Positions 8,265 to 17,156 of a DNA stretch of 36,056 bases are shown piece after piece; the stretch's first letter is position 1, and every line of letters begins with the position of its first letter. A model generated the notes under the pieces. It saw only the letters and a list, made by a program, of their open reading frames with translations. It did no database searches and had not been told where the DNA came from. The stretch covers positions 1 through 36,056 of the forward strand of contig NZ_VDFU01000033.1 of assembly GCF_006152115.1 (NCBI RefSeq). The letters are read 5' to 3'. Source of the stretch: Rubellimicrobium rubrum. GTDB lineage: Bacteria > Pseudomonadota > Alphaproteobacteria > Rhodobacterales > Rhodobacteraceae. A program made the translations under genes and the position numbers.

Positions 8265-9290
8265 TCAAAGAGAGACAGAATGACCGTTTTCGGCGCTTTG
8301 GCGGGCAGCATCCAAGATCATCAGGACGTTGACCGCCTCGGCGGCACTCACAGGTGGCGGGCGTCCTTCCCGGACAGCACGAGCGAAGGTCGAGTAATAG
8401 TCTTGGTAACGTCCCTGCTTGGACGGGACTTGTGTCCGGCCAGTGGTCGTGGACAGGGTTCCCCAGTTGCCCTCTGGCTCGTAGCCCCAGCCCCTCGGGT
8501 CGTCGATCGGACGTCGGCCGGCGAAGATCGCCTGCGCCTGGACATCGATGCTCGAAGACACGTAGCTGCCGGCCTCCCCATAAGCGCGCAGCTCGCGCGA
8601 CGTGATGTGGTTCAACTTGCTCGCAGACAGATGGGAATGAGCGCCCGACGCGTGGCGTAGGGTGATGGTGAACCCAGCATCTGTCGTCCCCTGCACGAGG
8701 TCGACCATGTCGAGCTGGGCGTCCACGGTCGTAGCTGGTCCCAAGAGCCAGAGCATCTGGTCCACGAGGTGGCTCCCCAAGTCGCGCAGGAGACCTCCCG
8801 TGGGTCCCGCCTCGAGCGTCGCCGCGTCGTCAAACTCCATCCGCGAGTGAATGCGCCAGAGACAACCGAGGAGCCCGTCGTCGATCACGCCGCGAAGCGT
8901 CAGGATGTCGGAGTCCCAGCGGCGGTTGTGAAACACGCCGAGGAGGACCCCGTGGGCTTGTGCTGCGGCGTCGAGCTCTCGACCGCCCTCCGCGTTCGGT
9001 GCGAAGGGCTTGTCGGCGATCACGTGCAGCCCGGCCTCGATCGCCTCGAGCACCAAATCTCGACGGGTTTCAGGGGGAGTCGTGATCGTCACGGCATCGA
9101 GGCCCCCTGCGGCGATCATGGCCGAGAGGCTGGAGTGGATTGCGACGCAGGGCAGGTCGCGCTGGACGGCCAGGATGGTTGCTGGCGCGCGCGCCACGAC
9201 GCCAACCAGCTCGACACCCTCCGCGGCCGCGATGAAGGGCGCGTGGAAGTGCCGGCCTCCGGTGCCGTAGCCGACCAGTCCGATCCTCAT
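8265..9290 (-). CDS. Gfo/Idh/MocA-family oxidoreductase, YdgJ/IolW-like
   Basis: This 341-residue NAD(P)-dependent dehydrogenase starts MRIGLVGYGTGGRHFHAPFI, a nucleotide-binding loop in the style of the YdgJ/IolW branch (scyllo-inositol dehydrogenases, often NADP-linked). The cofactor/catalytic motif DKPFAPN and a GGLLRDLGSHLVDQMLWLLG segment holding the catalytic Asp and His are present. The start at 9288-9290 is set by that Rossmann loop and a strong AGGA ribosome-binding site; an in-frame extension upstream has no homology signal. Its place in the inositol operon, beside a separate IolG, suggests that it converts another inositol isomer (for example scyllo-inositol) to or from the shared keto-inositol. 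Specificity cannot be read from sequence. Confidence 0.85.
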   Translation of the reverse strand: MRIGLVGYGTGGRHFHAPFIAAAEGVELVGVVARAPATILAVQRDLPCVAIHSSLSAMIAAGGLDAVTITTPPETRRDLVLEAIEAGLHVIADKPFAPNAEGGRELDAAAQAHGVLLGVFHNRRWDSDILTLRGVIDDGLLGCLWRIHSRMEFDDAATLEAGPTGGLLRDLGSHLVDQMLWLLGPATTVDAQLDMVDLVQGTTDAGFTITLRHASGAHSHLSASKLNHITSRELRAYGEAGSYVSSSIDVQAQAIFAGRRPIDDPRGWGYEPEGNWGTLSTTTGRTQVPSKQGRYQDYYSTFARAVREGRPPPVSAAEAVNVLMILDAARQSAENGHSVSL

Positions 9291-9424
9291 CGTTCCTCCG
9301 CCTCCAGTTTCAGTGGCTCTTGGAGAGCCGTGACGCGTGTCGGCCACCCGAGACCGCAATTGAGCCGCTGCCGGCTCCGGCTCATAAAACAGTGCTGTGG
9401 TTAAGCGACCGGCACGCGCCGGCG

Positions 9425-10243
9425 TCATTTCGGAGGGTTGGTGTCGCGTTCCATGATCCAGCGGTGCGCGGGATCGGGCTCGAACCGCCACGCTCGACGG
9501 GGGCCCGCCATGACGTTCAGGTAGTAAAGCTCGTAGCCGTGCGGGGTGCCGCAAGGGTGGTGTCCGCGCGGCACAAGCGTCACGTCGCCGTCCCTCACCA
9601 CCATCGTCTCGTCGAGGCTGCCGTCCTCGGTGTAGACGCGCTGGATACCAAAACCCTGAGCCGGGTTCAGCCGGTGATAATAGGTCTCTTCGAGGTAGGT
9701 GATGCGCGGGAAGTCGTCCTCGTCGTGGCGGTGGCTCGGATAGGACGACCAGTTCCCCGCCGGCGTGAAGACCTCGGTCACCAGGAGACTGTCAGCGGTG
9801 TCCTCGGCTTCCATGGCGATGTTGTTGATGTGGCGCGTGTTGGAACCTGTACCACGCGGGGTCAGCACGATCCCCTCCGGCCCGATCCGCCGCGCCGCAT
9901 GCCTGCCCTGGCCCGGCGCGGAGCAGACGGCGAGGACGCAGTCAGTCTCGGCCACAACCTCCCAGGTGGTGCCGTTCGGCAGGTAAAGGCAGTGCGGCGG
10001 CGTCTTCTCGAAGACGTCCATTCGGTCGCCCAAGGTCCCCCAGTCCTGACCCGCGCCCGAGAGCCGGGCGCGGCCCTCGACCATCACGAGGATGACTTCG
10101 CGCTCGCCGGTTGCCTCGGTGGCCGTTTCACCCGCGCGGAGCCGCCAGAGCGAGAAACCAACGTACCGCCAGCCCGCGCTCGCTGGGGTGATCTCGTGGA
10201 CGCGGCCGTGGCTGCCGAATGGCCGGCGGAGCAGGTCGGTCAT
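9425..10243 (-). CDS. iolB: 5-deoxy-glucuronate isomerase
   Basis: This 272-residue bicupin protein of the KduI/IolB family isomerises 5-deoxy-D-glucuronate to 2-deoxy-5-keto-D-gluconate, the step after IolD. The metal-binding cupin signature YPSHRHDEDDFPR is present, with a downstream Glu (LEETYYHR) and His (PRGHHPCG) as further ligand candidates, as in the family. The start chosen (MTDLLRRPFG, ATG at 10241-10243) has a GAGGG site and leaves 31 bases after iolD. A longer reading frame would overlap iolD and looks spurious. Downstream, 134 bases separate it from the YdgJ-like gene, so an internal promoter or processing site there is possible. Confidence 0.93.
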   Translation of the reverse strand: MTDLLRRPFGSHGRVHEITPASAGWRYVGFSLWRLRAGETATEATGEREVILVMVEGRARLSGAGQDWGTLGDRMDVFEKTPPHCLYLPNGTTWEVVAETDCVLAVCSAPGQGRHAARRIGPEGIVLTPRGTGSNTRHINNIAMEAEDTADSLLVTEVFTPAGNWSSYPSHRHDEDDFPRITYLEETYYHRLNPAQGFGIQRVYTEDGSLDETMVVRDGDVTLVPRGHHPCGTPHGYELYYLNVMAGPRRAWRFEPDPAHRWIMERDTNPPK

Positions 10244-10274
10244 GGATTGCCCTCGCGATCCGAGCTCGGGCGCA

Positions 10275-12113
10275 TCAGTTAAACGTCCTCTGGAGCGCTG
10301 CGGTCGCATCGTAGCGGCGCCTCGCCTCCTCAAGCCGCTCGGGCCCGCCCACTTGCGGGACGGCCACGTCCCACCAGGTGCCCCCCACCCCGAGCCCAGG
10401 GACGGCGTCGGTGTCGATAACGATCACGGTGGGCACGTCACGCCCGCGGGCGTCGGCGATTTCGGCGCCGAGTGCTGCGATGTCGGCGGCCTTGACGGCC
10501 GTAGCGCCCATCGACCGGGCATGGGCCACGAAGTCGATTTCGGGCTGGGTCTCGACTAGGCTGTCTTTGTACATGTTATTGAACTCGGCACCGCCGCACT
10601 CGATCTGGAGGCGGTTGATGCATCCGTAGCCGCGGTTGTCGGTCAAGACGACCGTGAAGGGGATGCGGCGCATGACAGCAGTGGCCAGCTCGGAGTTGGC
10701 CATCATGTAGCTGCCGTCGCCCACAAAGCAGATTACCTCCTTGTCAGGCGCGGCGATCTTGATGCCCATGGCGCCCGCGACCTCGTAGCCCATGCAGGAG
10801 TAGCCGTATTCCATATGGTAGCCCCCCCGCGCCGCCTGCCAGAGCACCTGCAGCGCGCCTGGCATGGTGCCGGCGGCGCACATCACAACAGTGTCCTCGC
10901 CCGCCGCGCGCTGGACCGCGCCAATGACTTGGGCATCGGTGGGGAGGGCGTTGGAGTCAGGCGCAGGCGCAGCGGTCACGCGGCCTACTTCGGCCAGCCA
11001 AGCCTCCCGGGCAGAGGGGTCGTGGCCATCAAAGCGTAGGTCGCTCAAGGCGTCCGACAGCCGCTCCAGCGCCACGCGGGCGTCCGCGACCAGTGGCATG
11101 GCAAGGTGCTTAGCCGCGTCGTACGGATGCAGGTTGATCGACACGAGCCGGCGCTCGGCGTTGCGGAACAGCGACCAAGAGCCTGTGGTGAAATCCTGGA
11201 ACCGCGTCCCCACGCCGATGACGAGGTCGGCCGCCATGCAGATCTCATTGGCACAGTCCGACCCGGTGACACCTGGTGAGCCGAAGTTGAGCGGGTGTGA
11301 GGCTGCGAGCCCGCCCTTGCCGGCCTGGGTCTCCACAAAGGGCACATTGTGGCGCTCGGCGAAGGCCGCGAGCGCGTTCTCGGCCCCGGAGTAGAGCACG
11401 CCGCCGCCCGAGATAAGGACGGGCCGGGAGGCACGGGCAATCATGTCCGCCACATCAGCCACCTCGCGTGGGTCAGGCTCGGCGCGGCGGTCGGTGCGCC
11501 AGGTGCGCGGCTCGAAGAAGCTCGCTGGGTAGTCGTAGAGTTCAGCTTGGACATCCTGGCAAAAGGCGAGGACGGCGGGGCCCGCGTTTTGTGGGTCGGT
11601 CATCACCTGCAGCGCGCGCGGCAGCGCCGTCAGCAGGTGCTCGGGGCGGGCAATGCGGTCGAAGTAGCGGGCGACCGGCTTGAAGCAGTCGTTGACGCTG
11701 ATCGTCCCATCCTCAAAGTCCTCGATCTGCTGGAGGACCGGATCAGGGCGGCGGTTGGCGAAGACGTCGCCTGGGATCAACAGAACGGGCAGGCGGTTAA
11801 CGTGGGCGAGCGCGCAGGCCGTGACCATATTGGTGGCGCCCGGACCGATGGAGGATGTGACGGCCATCGCCTTCCGGCGGCGCTTCTGCTTGGCGTAAGC
11901 AATAGCGGCGTGGGCCATCGTCTGCTCGTTCTGGCCGCGCCACGTGGGCAGGGCGTCTCCAATGCCGTGAAGCGCCTCACCGATGCCCGCGACGTTGCCA
12001 TGCCCGAAGATAGCCCAAACGCCCTCGATGAAGCGGTCGCCGTCCTCGGTCCTCTGCACAGACAGCCAACGCATCATGGCCTGCGCCGCCGTCAGTCGGA
12101 TCGTATCTACCAT
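10275..12113 (-). CDS. iolD: 3D-trihydroxycyclohexane-1,2-dione acylhydrolase (ThDP enzyme)
   Basis: This 612-residue member of the acetolactate-synthase superfamily has the expected IolD length. It opens the six-membered ring of 3D-(3,5/4)-trihydroxycyclohexane-1,2-dione to give 5-deoxyglucuronate. The N-terminal IRLTAAQAMMRWLSVQ and GHGNVAGIGEALH segments are diagnostic of IolD. The ThDP pyrophosphate motif is GDGSYMMANSELATAV followed by LTDNRGYG near residue 470. The ATG at 12111-12113 has an AGGAG site and lies 9 bases after the iolC stop, so translation is probably coupled. This is the ring-opening step that commits the pathway. Confidence 0.95.
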   Translation of the reverse strand: MVDTIRLTAAQAMMRWLSVQRTEDGDRFIEGVWAIFGHGNVAGIGEALHGIGDALPTWRGQNEQTMAHAAIAYAKQKRRRKAMAVTSSIGPGATNMVTACALAHVNRLPVLLIPGDVFANRRPDPVLQQIEDFEDGTISVNDCFKPVARYFDRIARPEHLLTALPRALQVMTDPQNAGPAVLAFCQDVQAELYDYPASFFEPRTWRTDRRAEPDPREVADVADMIARASRPVLISGGGVLYSGAENALAAFAERHNVPFVETQAGKGGLAASHPLNFGSPGVTGSDCANEICMAADLVIGVGTRFQDFTTGSWSLFRNAERRLVSINLHPYDAAKHLAMPLVADARVALERLSDALSDLRFDGHDPSAREAWLAEVGRVTAAPAPDSNALPTDAQVIGAVQRAAGEDTVVMCAAGTMPGALQVLWQAARGGYHMEYGYSCMGYEVAGAMGIKIAAPDKEVICFVGDGSYMMANSELATAVMRRIPFTVVLTDNRGYGCINRLQIECGGAEFNNMYKDSLVETQPEIDFVAHARSMGATAVKAADIAALGAEIADARGRDVPTVIVIDTDAVPGLGVGGTWWDVAVPQVGGPERLEEARRRYDATAALQRTFN

Positions 12114-12122
12114 CTCAAACTC

Positions 12123-14063
12123 CTATGCGACCGTCGTTTGCGGGGTCCTATCAGCCTCGCCGGGAGCCGCAGCCCTCGCTTCGTCCCAGATGCGGCACAG
12201 GTGCGAGAACCGACGGGCCATCTCGGTAACCGCGTCTGTGTCTCCAAGCTCCTCTCGCAGCCACGCACGCGCCACCGATCCAAAGATGGTTCGGCCCACG
12301 GCGAAGCCCTTCACGAGGGACTGCCGGGCGGCCAGCGCGAAGCTCTGGGCCAGCTCCTCGGCGGGGGCGTCGAGGCCCAGCACCACGACGCCGCGCACGT
12401 AGGGATCGTGGCGGGTGATGGCGTCGCAGGCGCGGGTCCAGGCGGCGTCCGTCTTGAAGGGCTCGAGCTTCCACCAGTCGGGGGAGATGCCGAGGGCGTA
12501 GATCCGGTCGATGATCCTTGCCGTGGTGTCGTCGTCTACGGGGGCGACCTTGGAGGGAATGACCTCCAGCAGGAACTCGAGCCGGTTGCGGCGGGCGGCG
12601 GTGAAGAGGCGCAGGAGCGTCTCCTCCTGTTGCGCCCACATCTGCGCGTCGTCGTCGGGGTGGCAGAAGCAGAGGACCTTGACGACATGCTCCAGCGGCC
12701 ATTCGGAGAGGCCGCCGAAGTCGGGGCCGATCTCGGGCTCCAGCATCAGGGGGCGCGAGCCGGGCCATTCGACTGGGCGGCCGATCCAGAGGCCCGTGCC
12801 GGCGGCCCTGTAGAGCGCGTCGCGGCCCAGGCGGTTGTCGCAGAGGATGCCGTAGCCGGGGCCGCCGTCCGCGACCTGCTCTGCAGCCTGGAGGCAGAGG
12901 AGCTTAAAGGCGCCGATCTTCTCGGGGGTCGCGCCCTCCATCTCCTCCAGCTGCTTGCGGTGGTCGAAGGCGAAGACGCGCATATGGTCCCACACACCGT
13001 GGCGGTTCGTGGACCAGTGGATCTGTTCGAGGTCGGGGTCCTTGCGCAGCGCGGGCGTCTTGACGCCGCGGTTCAGGAAGTAGGTCAACTCTTCCAGCGA
13101 GGGATAGGCGGGCGTGCAGCCGTGGCGCGAGACGGCGAAGGCGCCGCAGGCGTTGGCATACTTGAGCGCCACGGGCCAGGGCTCGTTGTCGAGCCAGCCC
13201 TTGAGGAGGCCGGACATGAAGCCGTCGCCCGCGCCCAGAACGTTGAACACCTCGATGGGGAAGCCGGGACCGGTCTCGCCGTCGTCGAGGGAGTCGGGGA
13301 TCTCACCAGTAAAGGCGACGGCGCCGCGGGCCCCGCGCTTGCAGACGAGGTGGGCCTGCGAGACGGCGCGGACGGCGCGCAGGGCCTCGACAGTGTTCGT
13401 GGAGCCGCCAGCGATGTGGAACTCCTCCTCGGTGCCGACGATCAGGTCGAAGAGATGCAGGTGGGCCTGGAGCTTGGCGGTGACGGCGGCGGATTCGATG
13501 AAGCGTGACTCCCCTGCCCCGTGCCCAGCCAAGCCCCAGAGATTCGGGCGGTAGTCGATGTCGAGCGCAGTCTGGGCGCCGGTCTCGCGGGCGAGGCGGA
13601 GAGCCTTGAGGACGGCGGCCTCGGTGCGGGCGTGGCTCAGGTGGGTGCCAGTGGCGACAACGGCGCGGGACTCGGCGATGAAGGATGGGACGATGTCGTC
13701 CTCGCAGAGGGCCATGTCGGCGCAGTCGGTGCGGTAGAAGATGAGGGGGAACTGCTCTTGGTCGCGGATGCCCAGGATCACGAGCGCGGTGAGCCGCTCA
13801 GGGTCGGTCACCACGCCCCGGACGTCGACGCCCTCGCGCGAGAGCTCCTCGCGGATGAAGCGGCCCATGTGCTCGTCGCCGACCCTCGTGATGAGGGCCG
13901 AGCGGAGGCCAAGGCGCGCGGTGCCCGCCGCCATGTTGGTCGGGCTGCCCCCGATGTACTTCTGGAAGGACCCCATGTCCTCGAGCCGTCCGCCCACCTG
14001 CGCGCCGTATAGGTCAACGGAGGATCGTCCGATGGTGATGACGTCGAGGGTCTTGCCCGTCAT
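12123..14063 (-). CDS. iolC: 5-dehydro-2-deoxygluconokinase fused to a DUF2090 domain
   Basis: This 646-residue two-domain protein has an N-terminal PfkB-type sugar kinase (about 1-325) with DVITIGRSSVDLYG at the start, GGSPTNMAAGTARLG in the substrate lid, and the anion-hole motif GAGDGFMSG with catalytic Asp280. This domain phosphorylates 2-deoxy-5-keto-gluconate. The C-terminal part (about 335-640) is DUF2090, a TIM-barrel related to class I aldolases, proposed to cleave the phosphorylated product to DHAP and malonate semialdehyde. Such fusions are common in Proteobacteria and would explain why no separate iolJ is seen. The ATG at 14061-14063 has a GGGAG site. The gene follows a 100-base gap after the TIM-barrel gene. 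Confidence 0.95.
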   Translation of the reverse strand: MTGKTLDVITIGRSSVDLYGAQVGGRLEDMGSFQKYIGGSPTNMAAGTARLGLRSALITRVGDEHMGRFIREELSREGVDVRGVVTDPERLTALVILGIRDQEQFPLIFYRTDCADMALCEDDIVPSFIAESRAVVATGTHLSHARTEAAVLKALRLARETGAQTALDIDYRPNLWGLAGHGAGESRFIESAAVTAKLQAHLHLFDLIVGTEEEFHIAGGSTNTVEALRAVRAVSQAHLVCKRGARGAVAFTGEIPDSLDDGETGPGFPIEVFNVLGAGDGFMSGLLKGWLDNEPWPVALKYANACGAFAVSRHGCTPAYPSLEELTYFLNRGVKTPALRKDPDLEQIHWSTNRHGVWDHMRVFAFDHRKQLEEMEGATPEKIGAFKLLCLQAAEQVADGGPGYGILCDNRLGRDALYRAAGTGLWIGRPVEWPGSRPLMLEPEIGPDFGGLSEWPLEHVVKVLCFCHPDDDAQMWAQQEETLLRLFTAARRNRLEFLLEVIPSKVAPVDDDTTARIIDRIYALGISPDWWKLEPFKTDAAWTRACDAITRHDPYVRGVVVLGLDAPAEELAQSFALAARQSLVKGFAVGRTIFGSVARAWLREELGDTDAVTEMARRFSHLCRIWDEARAAAPGEADRTPQTTVA

Positions 14064-14163
14064 GGTACTGCTTCTCCCAGCTCGGCATACGTCGAGGCGC
14101 AGCCCCGCAAGGAAAACCCTCGCTGGGCTGGGCGCTGTTCAGGGTCCAAGGCCCTTGTTGGTT

Positions 14164-15105
14164 TTAGCGGCTGATCGTAGCTTGGAGCGCATTGATCGAG
14201 GATTGAACGCCTGCCTCGGTGGACATGGTGAAGTCCTCCATTTCCAGGCTCACCCAGCCATTGTAGCCGCACATGCGGACCACTGAGAAAAACTCCTTCC
14301 ACCACTGAAGGTCACGTCCTGCGCCCACGGCAACGTAGTTCCAGGCCCGGTTGGCGACGTCGGTGACGTCCTTGAGCTCCAAAAGGCCGTTCACATCCGC
14401 GAGGCCTCGCTCGATGCGTGTGTCCTTTCCGTGGCAGTGGTGGATTGCCCCCTTGAGCGCGCGGGCCGAGGCAATGGGGTCCGCTCCCATCCACATCAGG
14501 TGCGAGGGGTCGAGGTTCATGCCGACCTTGGGTCCAACTGCGTTGCGCAAGCGGAACAGCGTCTCGGGGTTCCACACCAGCATGGCACTGAAGTTCTCGA
14601 GCGCGTAGCGCTCCACCCCTACCTCGTCGGCGAGCCTCACAAGGCCCTCCCAATAGGGGATCGCGCAGTCTTCCCATTGGTACCGGTCGCGCTCGGGCAT
14701 CTCGTCGGGCCAGCTCTTGGTGTAGACGAGCCAGTTCGGGACCGTGTCGCCAGGCGCGGCGGCTGGGAGGCCGGACATGGTCACCACAGTCTTGACGCCG
14801 ATCTCGCCCGCAAGACGGACAGTTTGCTCGATCTCGCGGCGGTGCCGCTCGCCCAGGGGACCCGGGTCGAGGGGGTTGGCGGAGCAATTGAGCGCCGCGA
14901 TCTCGAGGCCGCGCGCCTCTATCTCCTTGAGGGCAGCCCTGAGCGCACCCTTGTCAGCCAGCAGCCGGTCGGCGCGAAAGTGGGGACCTTTGGACCAGCC
15001 GCCGCCGGTCATCTCGATCCCCTCGACGCCTAGCGCCACGCATTTGTCGAGCATGTCAGTAAAGGACAACTCGCCCATTACGTCAGTGCAAATGGAAAGC
15101 TTCAT
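14164..15105 (-). CDS. Sugar-phosphate isomerase/epimerase-family TIM barrel
   Basis: This 313-residue AP-endonuclease-2-like TIM barrel of the xylose-isomerase superfamily starts MKLSICTDVMGELSF and shows metal-site candidates: Glu in YALENFSAM, Asp-His in MNLDPSHLMWMG, His in IHHCHGKD, and Glu in VSLEMEDF. It sits between iolG and iolC, exactly where IolE (2-keto-myo-inositol dehydratase) or an inosose isomerase would be expected. However, the N-terminus does not resemble canonical IolE, which begins with a P-I-W/S-N-D-D type motif. It may be the dehydratase by replacement, or an inosose isomerase/epimerase. The ATG at 15103-15105 is set by the barrel's first strand; the longer reading frame upstream overlaps iolG and is spurious. 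Confidence 0.85.
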   Translation of the reverse strand: MKLSICTDVMGELSFTDMLDKCVALGVEGIEMTGGGWSKGPHFRADRLLADKGALRAALKEIEARGLEIAALNCSANPLDPGPLGERHRREIEQTVRLAGEIGVKTVVTMSGLPAAAPGDTVPNWLVYTKSWPDEMPERDRYQWEDCAIPYWEGLVRLADEVGVERYALENFSAMLVWNPETLFRLRNAVGPKVGMNLDPSHLMWMGADPIASARALKGAIHHCHGKDTRIERGLADVNGLLELKDVTDVANRAWNYVAVGAGRDLQWWKEFFSVVRMCGYNGWVSLEMEDFTMSTEAGVQSSINALQATISR

Positions 15106-15140
15106 CGGTTCTGTCTTCTCTTTAGGAGGAGCGCCGGGCC

Positions 15141-16163
15141 TCAGGCCGCGACGGCGACCGGCACTCCGTAGAGCGCGGGCTTGCCGCGCATCCGCACGGG
15201 TTCGAGGTGTCCACTCTCGACCGCCCGGAGAGCCGCGTCGGCGACCAGGGTGGCCGCATAGCCGTCCCAAGTGCTGGGGCCCGTTGCCGTGCCCTGGCCG
15301 GCGGCAGCGATCCACTCGCGGAACTCCTGGTCGTAGGCGTCGATGAAGCGCTCGCGCCAGTCCTCGGGAATGGCCTGGCGGATGCCGTGATGGTCGCTGA
15401 TAACGGTGGCCGGGCGGTTCGGGAGCGAGGCCACGCCCTCCTCGCAGCTCACTTCGCCGCGAATGTCGTAGCCGTAGCCAATGTTCACCGAGATCTCGAC
15501 ATCCACGAGCGCGCCGGAGACGGTGTGCAGGAGCACCAGGGTCGGATCGCGGAGGTCCTTGCCACGCAAGGAGCGTCGGGGCACGCGCACCTCCACGCCG
15601 GTGATCTCATCGTCGAGGAGCCAGCGCGAGATGTCCGCGTCATGCACCAGCGTGTCGTTGAGGGGCATGTCGGAGGTGTAGAGTCCCTCAGGCACCGAGG
15701 CGTTGCGATGCACCGAGTGGTAAAGGAGCGGCGCGCCCAGGGTGCCGCCGTCGATCACCGCCTTGAGACGACGGTAGTCGCCATCGAAGCGGCGCATGAA
15801 GCCCACCTGCACGAGGCGGCGCCCGAAGGCCACTTCGGCGTCCATGACCCGTATTGCGGCGGCTTCGGATGTCACGAGGGGCTTCTCGCAAAAGACCGGC
15901 TTGCCGGCGCTGATACACTCGAGAAGCTGCTCTTCATGGGCGGGACCCCAAGAGCAGATCACCACCGCTTGCACGCTCTCGGACCGGATCAAGGCTTGGG
16001 GCGTATCGAAGACCTCGGCGCCCTCGGGAGCAGCGGTCAGGGCGCGCCCCTGATCAATGTCGGTGACCGCGACCACCCGGACGCCGGACAGGACTTGCGT
16101 GAGACGGCGGATGTGGTCCTGACCGATCATCCCCGTCCCAATGACTCCAACGCGAAGGGTCAT
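15141..16163 (-). CDS. iolG: Inositol 2-dehydrogenase (IolG)
   Basis: This 340-residue Gfo/Idh/MocA dehydrogenase closely follows Bacillus IolG in pattern. It has the Rossmann loop [12 protein letters not shown], then VTDID, the SWGPAHEE segment, EKPL with the catalytic Lys94, and [11 protein letters not shown]. The catalytic Asp170/His174 lie in [14 protein letters not shown]. The C-terminal [10 protein letters not shown] plus [17 protein letters not shown] is characteristic. It oxidises myo-inositol (and probably D-chiro-inositol) to the keto-inositol with NAD. Its start codon overlaps the stop of the upstream IolH-like gene by four bases (ATGA), a classic coupled operon junction. Confidence 0.93.
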   Translation of the reverse strand: MTLRVGVIGTGMIGQDHIRRLTQVLSGVRVVAVTDIDQGRALTAAPEGAEVFDTPQALIRSESVQAVVICSWGPAHEEQLLECISAGKPVFCEKPLVTSEAAAIRVMDAEVAFGRRLVQVGFMRRFDGDYRRLKAVIDGGTLGAPLLYHSVHRNASVPEGLYTSDMPLNDTLVHDADISRWLLDDEITGVEVRVPRRSLRGKDLRDPTLVLLHTVSGALVDVEISVNIGYGYDIRGEVSCEEGVASLPNRPATVISDHHGIRQAIPEDWRERFIDAYDQEFREWIAAAGQGTATGPSTWDGYAATLVADAALRAVESGHLEPVRMRGKPALYGVPVAVAA

Positions 16164-17065
16164 TTAGCGCTCCAATGCTTGTCGATGTAGCGTTGCATCT
16201 CGGCGCGCATGAACGTGCCGGACTGGTCGGCCTTGTCTTCCCAGGCGAAGACGCAGGCGGTCATGATGCCGTCGAAGCCGATCTCGGCCAGCGTGCCGAA
16301 GAAGTCGTCCCAGGGCACTTCGCCCTGGCCGATGTTGAGGTGCTGGTGAACACGCGCCTGGGTGCCGGGCGGGTTCAGGATGTAGCGCAGGCCCGAGGAG
16401 GCCTTGTGGTTGAACGTGTCGCCCACATGGACATGCGCGATCACGTCCTTCGCCTCGCGCAGCATCGCGACGGTGTCGTCGCCGAAGTAGAAGGTGTGGG
16501 GCGCGCAGTAGAGGAACTTCACGCGTGGGGAATTCACCGTGCGGATGATGTCGAGAGCGGGCTGGATCGTCTCGCACCAGTCCTCGGGGTGCGGCTCCAC
16601 ATGGAGGTTGATGCCCTCGCGCTCGAAGATCGGCACGAGCTCTTCCATCGAACGCCACCAGGCGTCCTCGCAGGCCTCGACCATGCTTCCGGTGTGGCAG
16701 CAGTAGCAGGACCCCTTGTCCGGGTGCGGGCCGCGCCCGAACTCGGAGTTCATGGTGTCCACTTCCATCTCGACCGCAATCTCGATGGCGCGCTTCCAGT
16801 GCTTGACCGCCGCCTGCCGCTCCGTCTCGTCGGGGGACGCCCAGCGGTACATTGGCAGCAGCGACGCGATCTTGACGTTCTCCGAGGCCAGTGCCGCCTT
16901 GAAGGTCCGGATGCGGTCGGGGAACACCCGGGGCGCCTTGAACCATTCGAGGAAGTCGCCCCGCGGGCTCATCTCGATCCAGTCGTAGCCCAGCTCGCGC
17001 ACCTTGCGCGGCAGATCCTCAAGCGAGAGGTGGCGGTGCATGAAGGGGTCGAGGGCGATCTTCAT
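16160..17065 (-). CDS. iolH: IolH-like sugar-phosphate isomerase/epimerase
   Basis: This 301-residue TIM-barrel protein resembles IolH of Bacillus-type inositol operons. It opens with [19 protein letters not shown] and has [51 protein letters not shown] and [18 protein letters not shown]. IolH is conserved in inositol clusters but its reaction is unsettled. Metal ligands are likely Glu in HVEPHPEDW, His in [10 protein letters not shown] and residues of [11 protein letters not shown] chose the ATG at 17063-17065 because AAGGA lies at the right distance and the first beta strand starts there; an in-frame start six codons earlier is weaker. A CxCCH motif (SCYCCHTGS) in a loop near residue 120 is unusual and might bind a metal. 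The gene overlaps iolG by 4 bases. Confidence 0.85.
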   Translation of the reverse strand: MKIALDPFMHRHLSLEDLPRKVRELGYDWIEMSPRGDFLEWFKAPRVFPDRIRTFKAALASENVKIASLLPMYRWASPDETERQAAVKHWKRAIEIAVEMEVDTMNSEFGRGPHPDKGSCYCCHTGSMVEACEDAWWRSMEELVPIFEREGINLHVEPHPEDWCETIQPALDIIRTVNSPRVKFLYCAPHTFYFGDDTVAMLREAKDVIAHVHVGDTFNHKASSGLRYILNPPGTQARVHQHLNIGQGEVPWDDFFGTLAEIGFDGIMTACVFAWEDKADQSGTFMRAEMQRYIDKHWSAK

Positions 17066-17117
17066 CGTGGGGTCCTTCGCCATACAGGCGTCGCGGGAAA
17101 GTGGGGTAGGGATTGCT

Positions 17118-17151
17118 GGCGCCGCGTGGTGGGTCGTCCCGCTGCGGCGCC
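17118..17151 (-). terminator. Stem-loop after the ABC importer genes
   Basis: GGCGCCGC (17118-17125) pairs with GCGGCGCC (17144-17151), an 8-bp stem with an 18-base loop just beyond the ATPase stop (17157) and before the IolH-like gene. There is no U-tract, so it more likely attenuates or processes the mRNA between importer and enzyme genes than ends it. Confidence 0.5.
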
Positions 17152-17156
17152 TAGAG

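Noticed and set aside
11349-13508. 719-codon open frame on the plus strand across iolD and iolC
   Set aside because: It is antisense to two clear genes, arises from GC-rich codon bias, and has no recognisable motif or ribosome-binding site.
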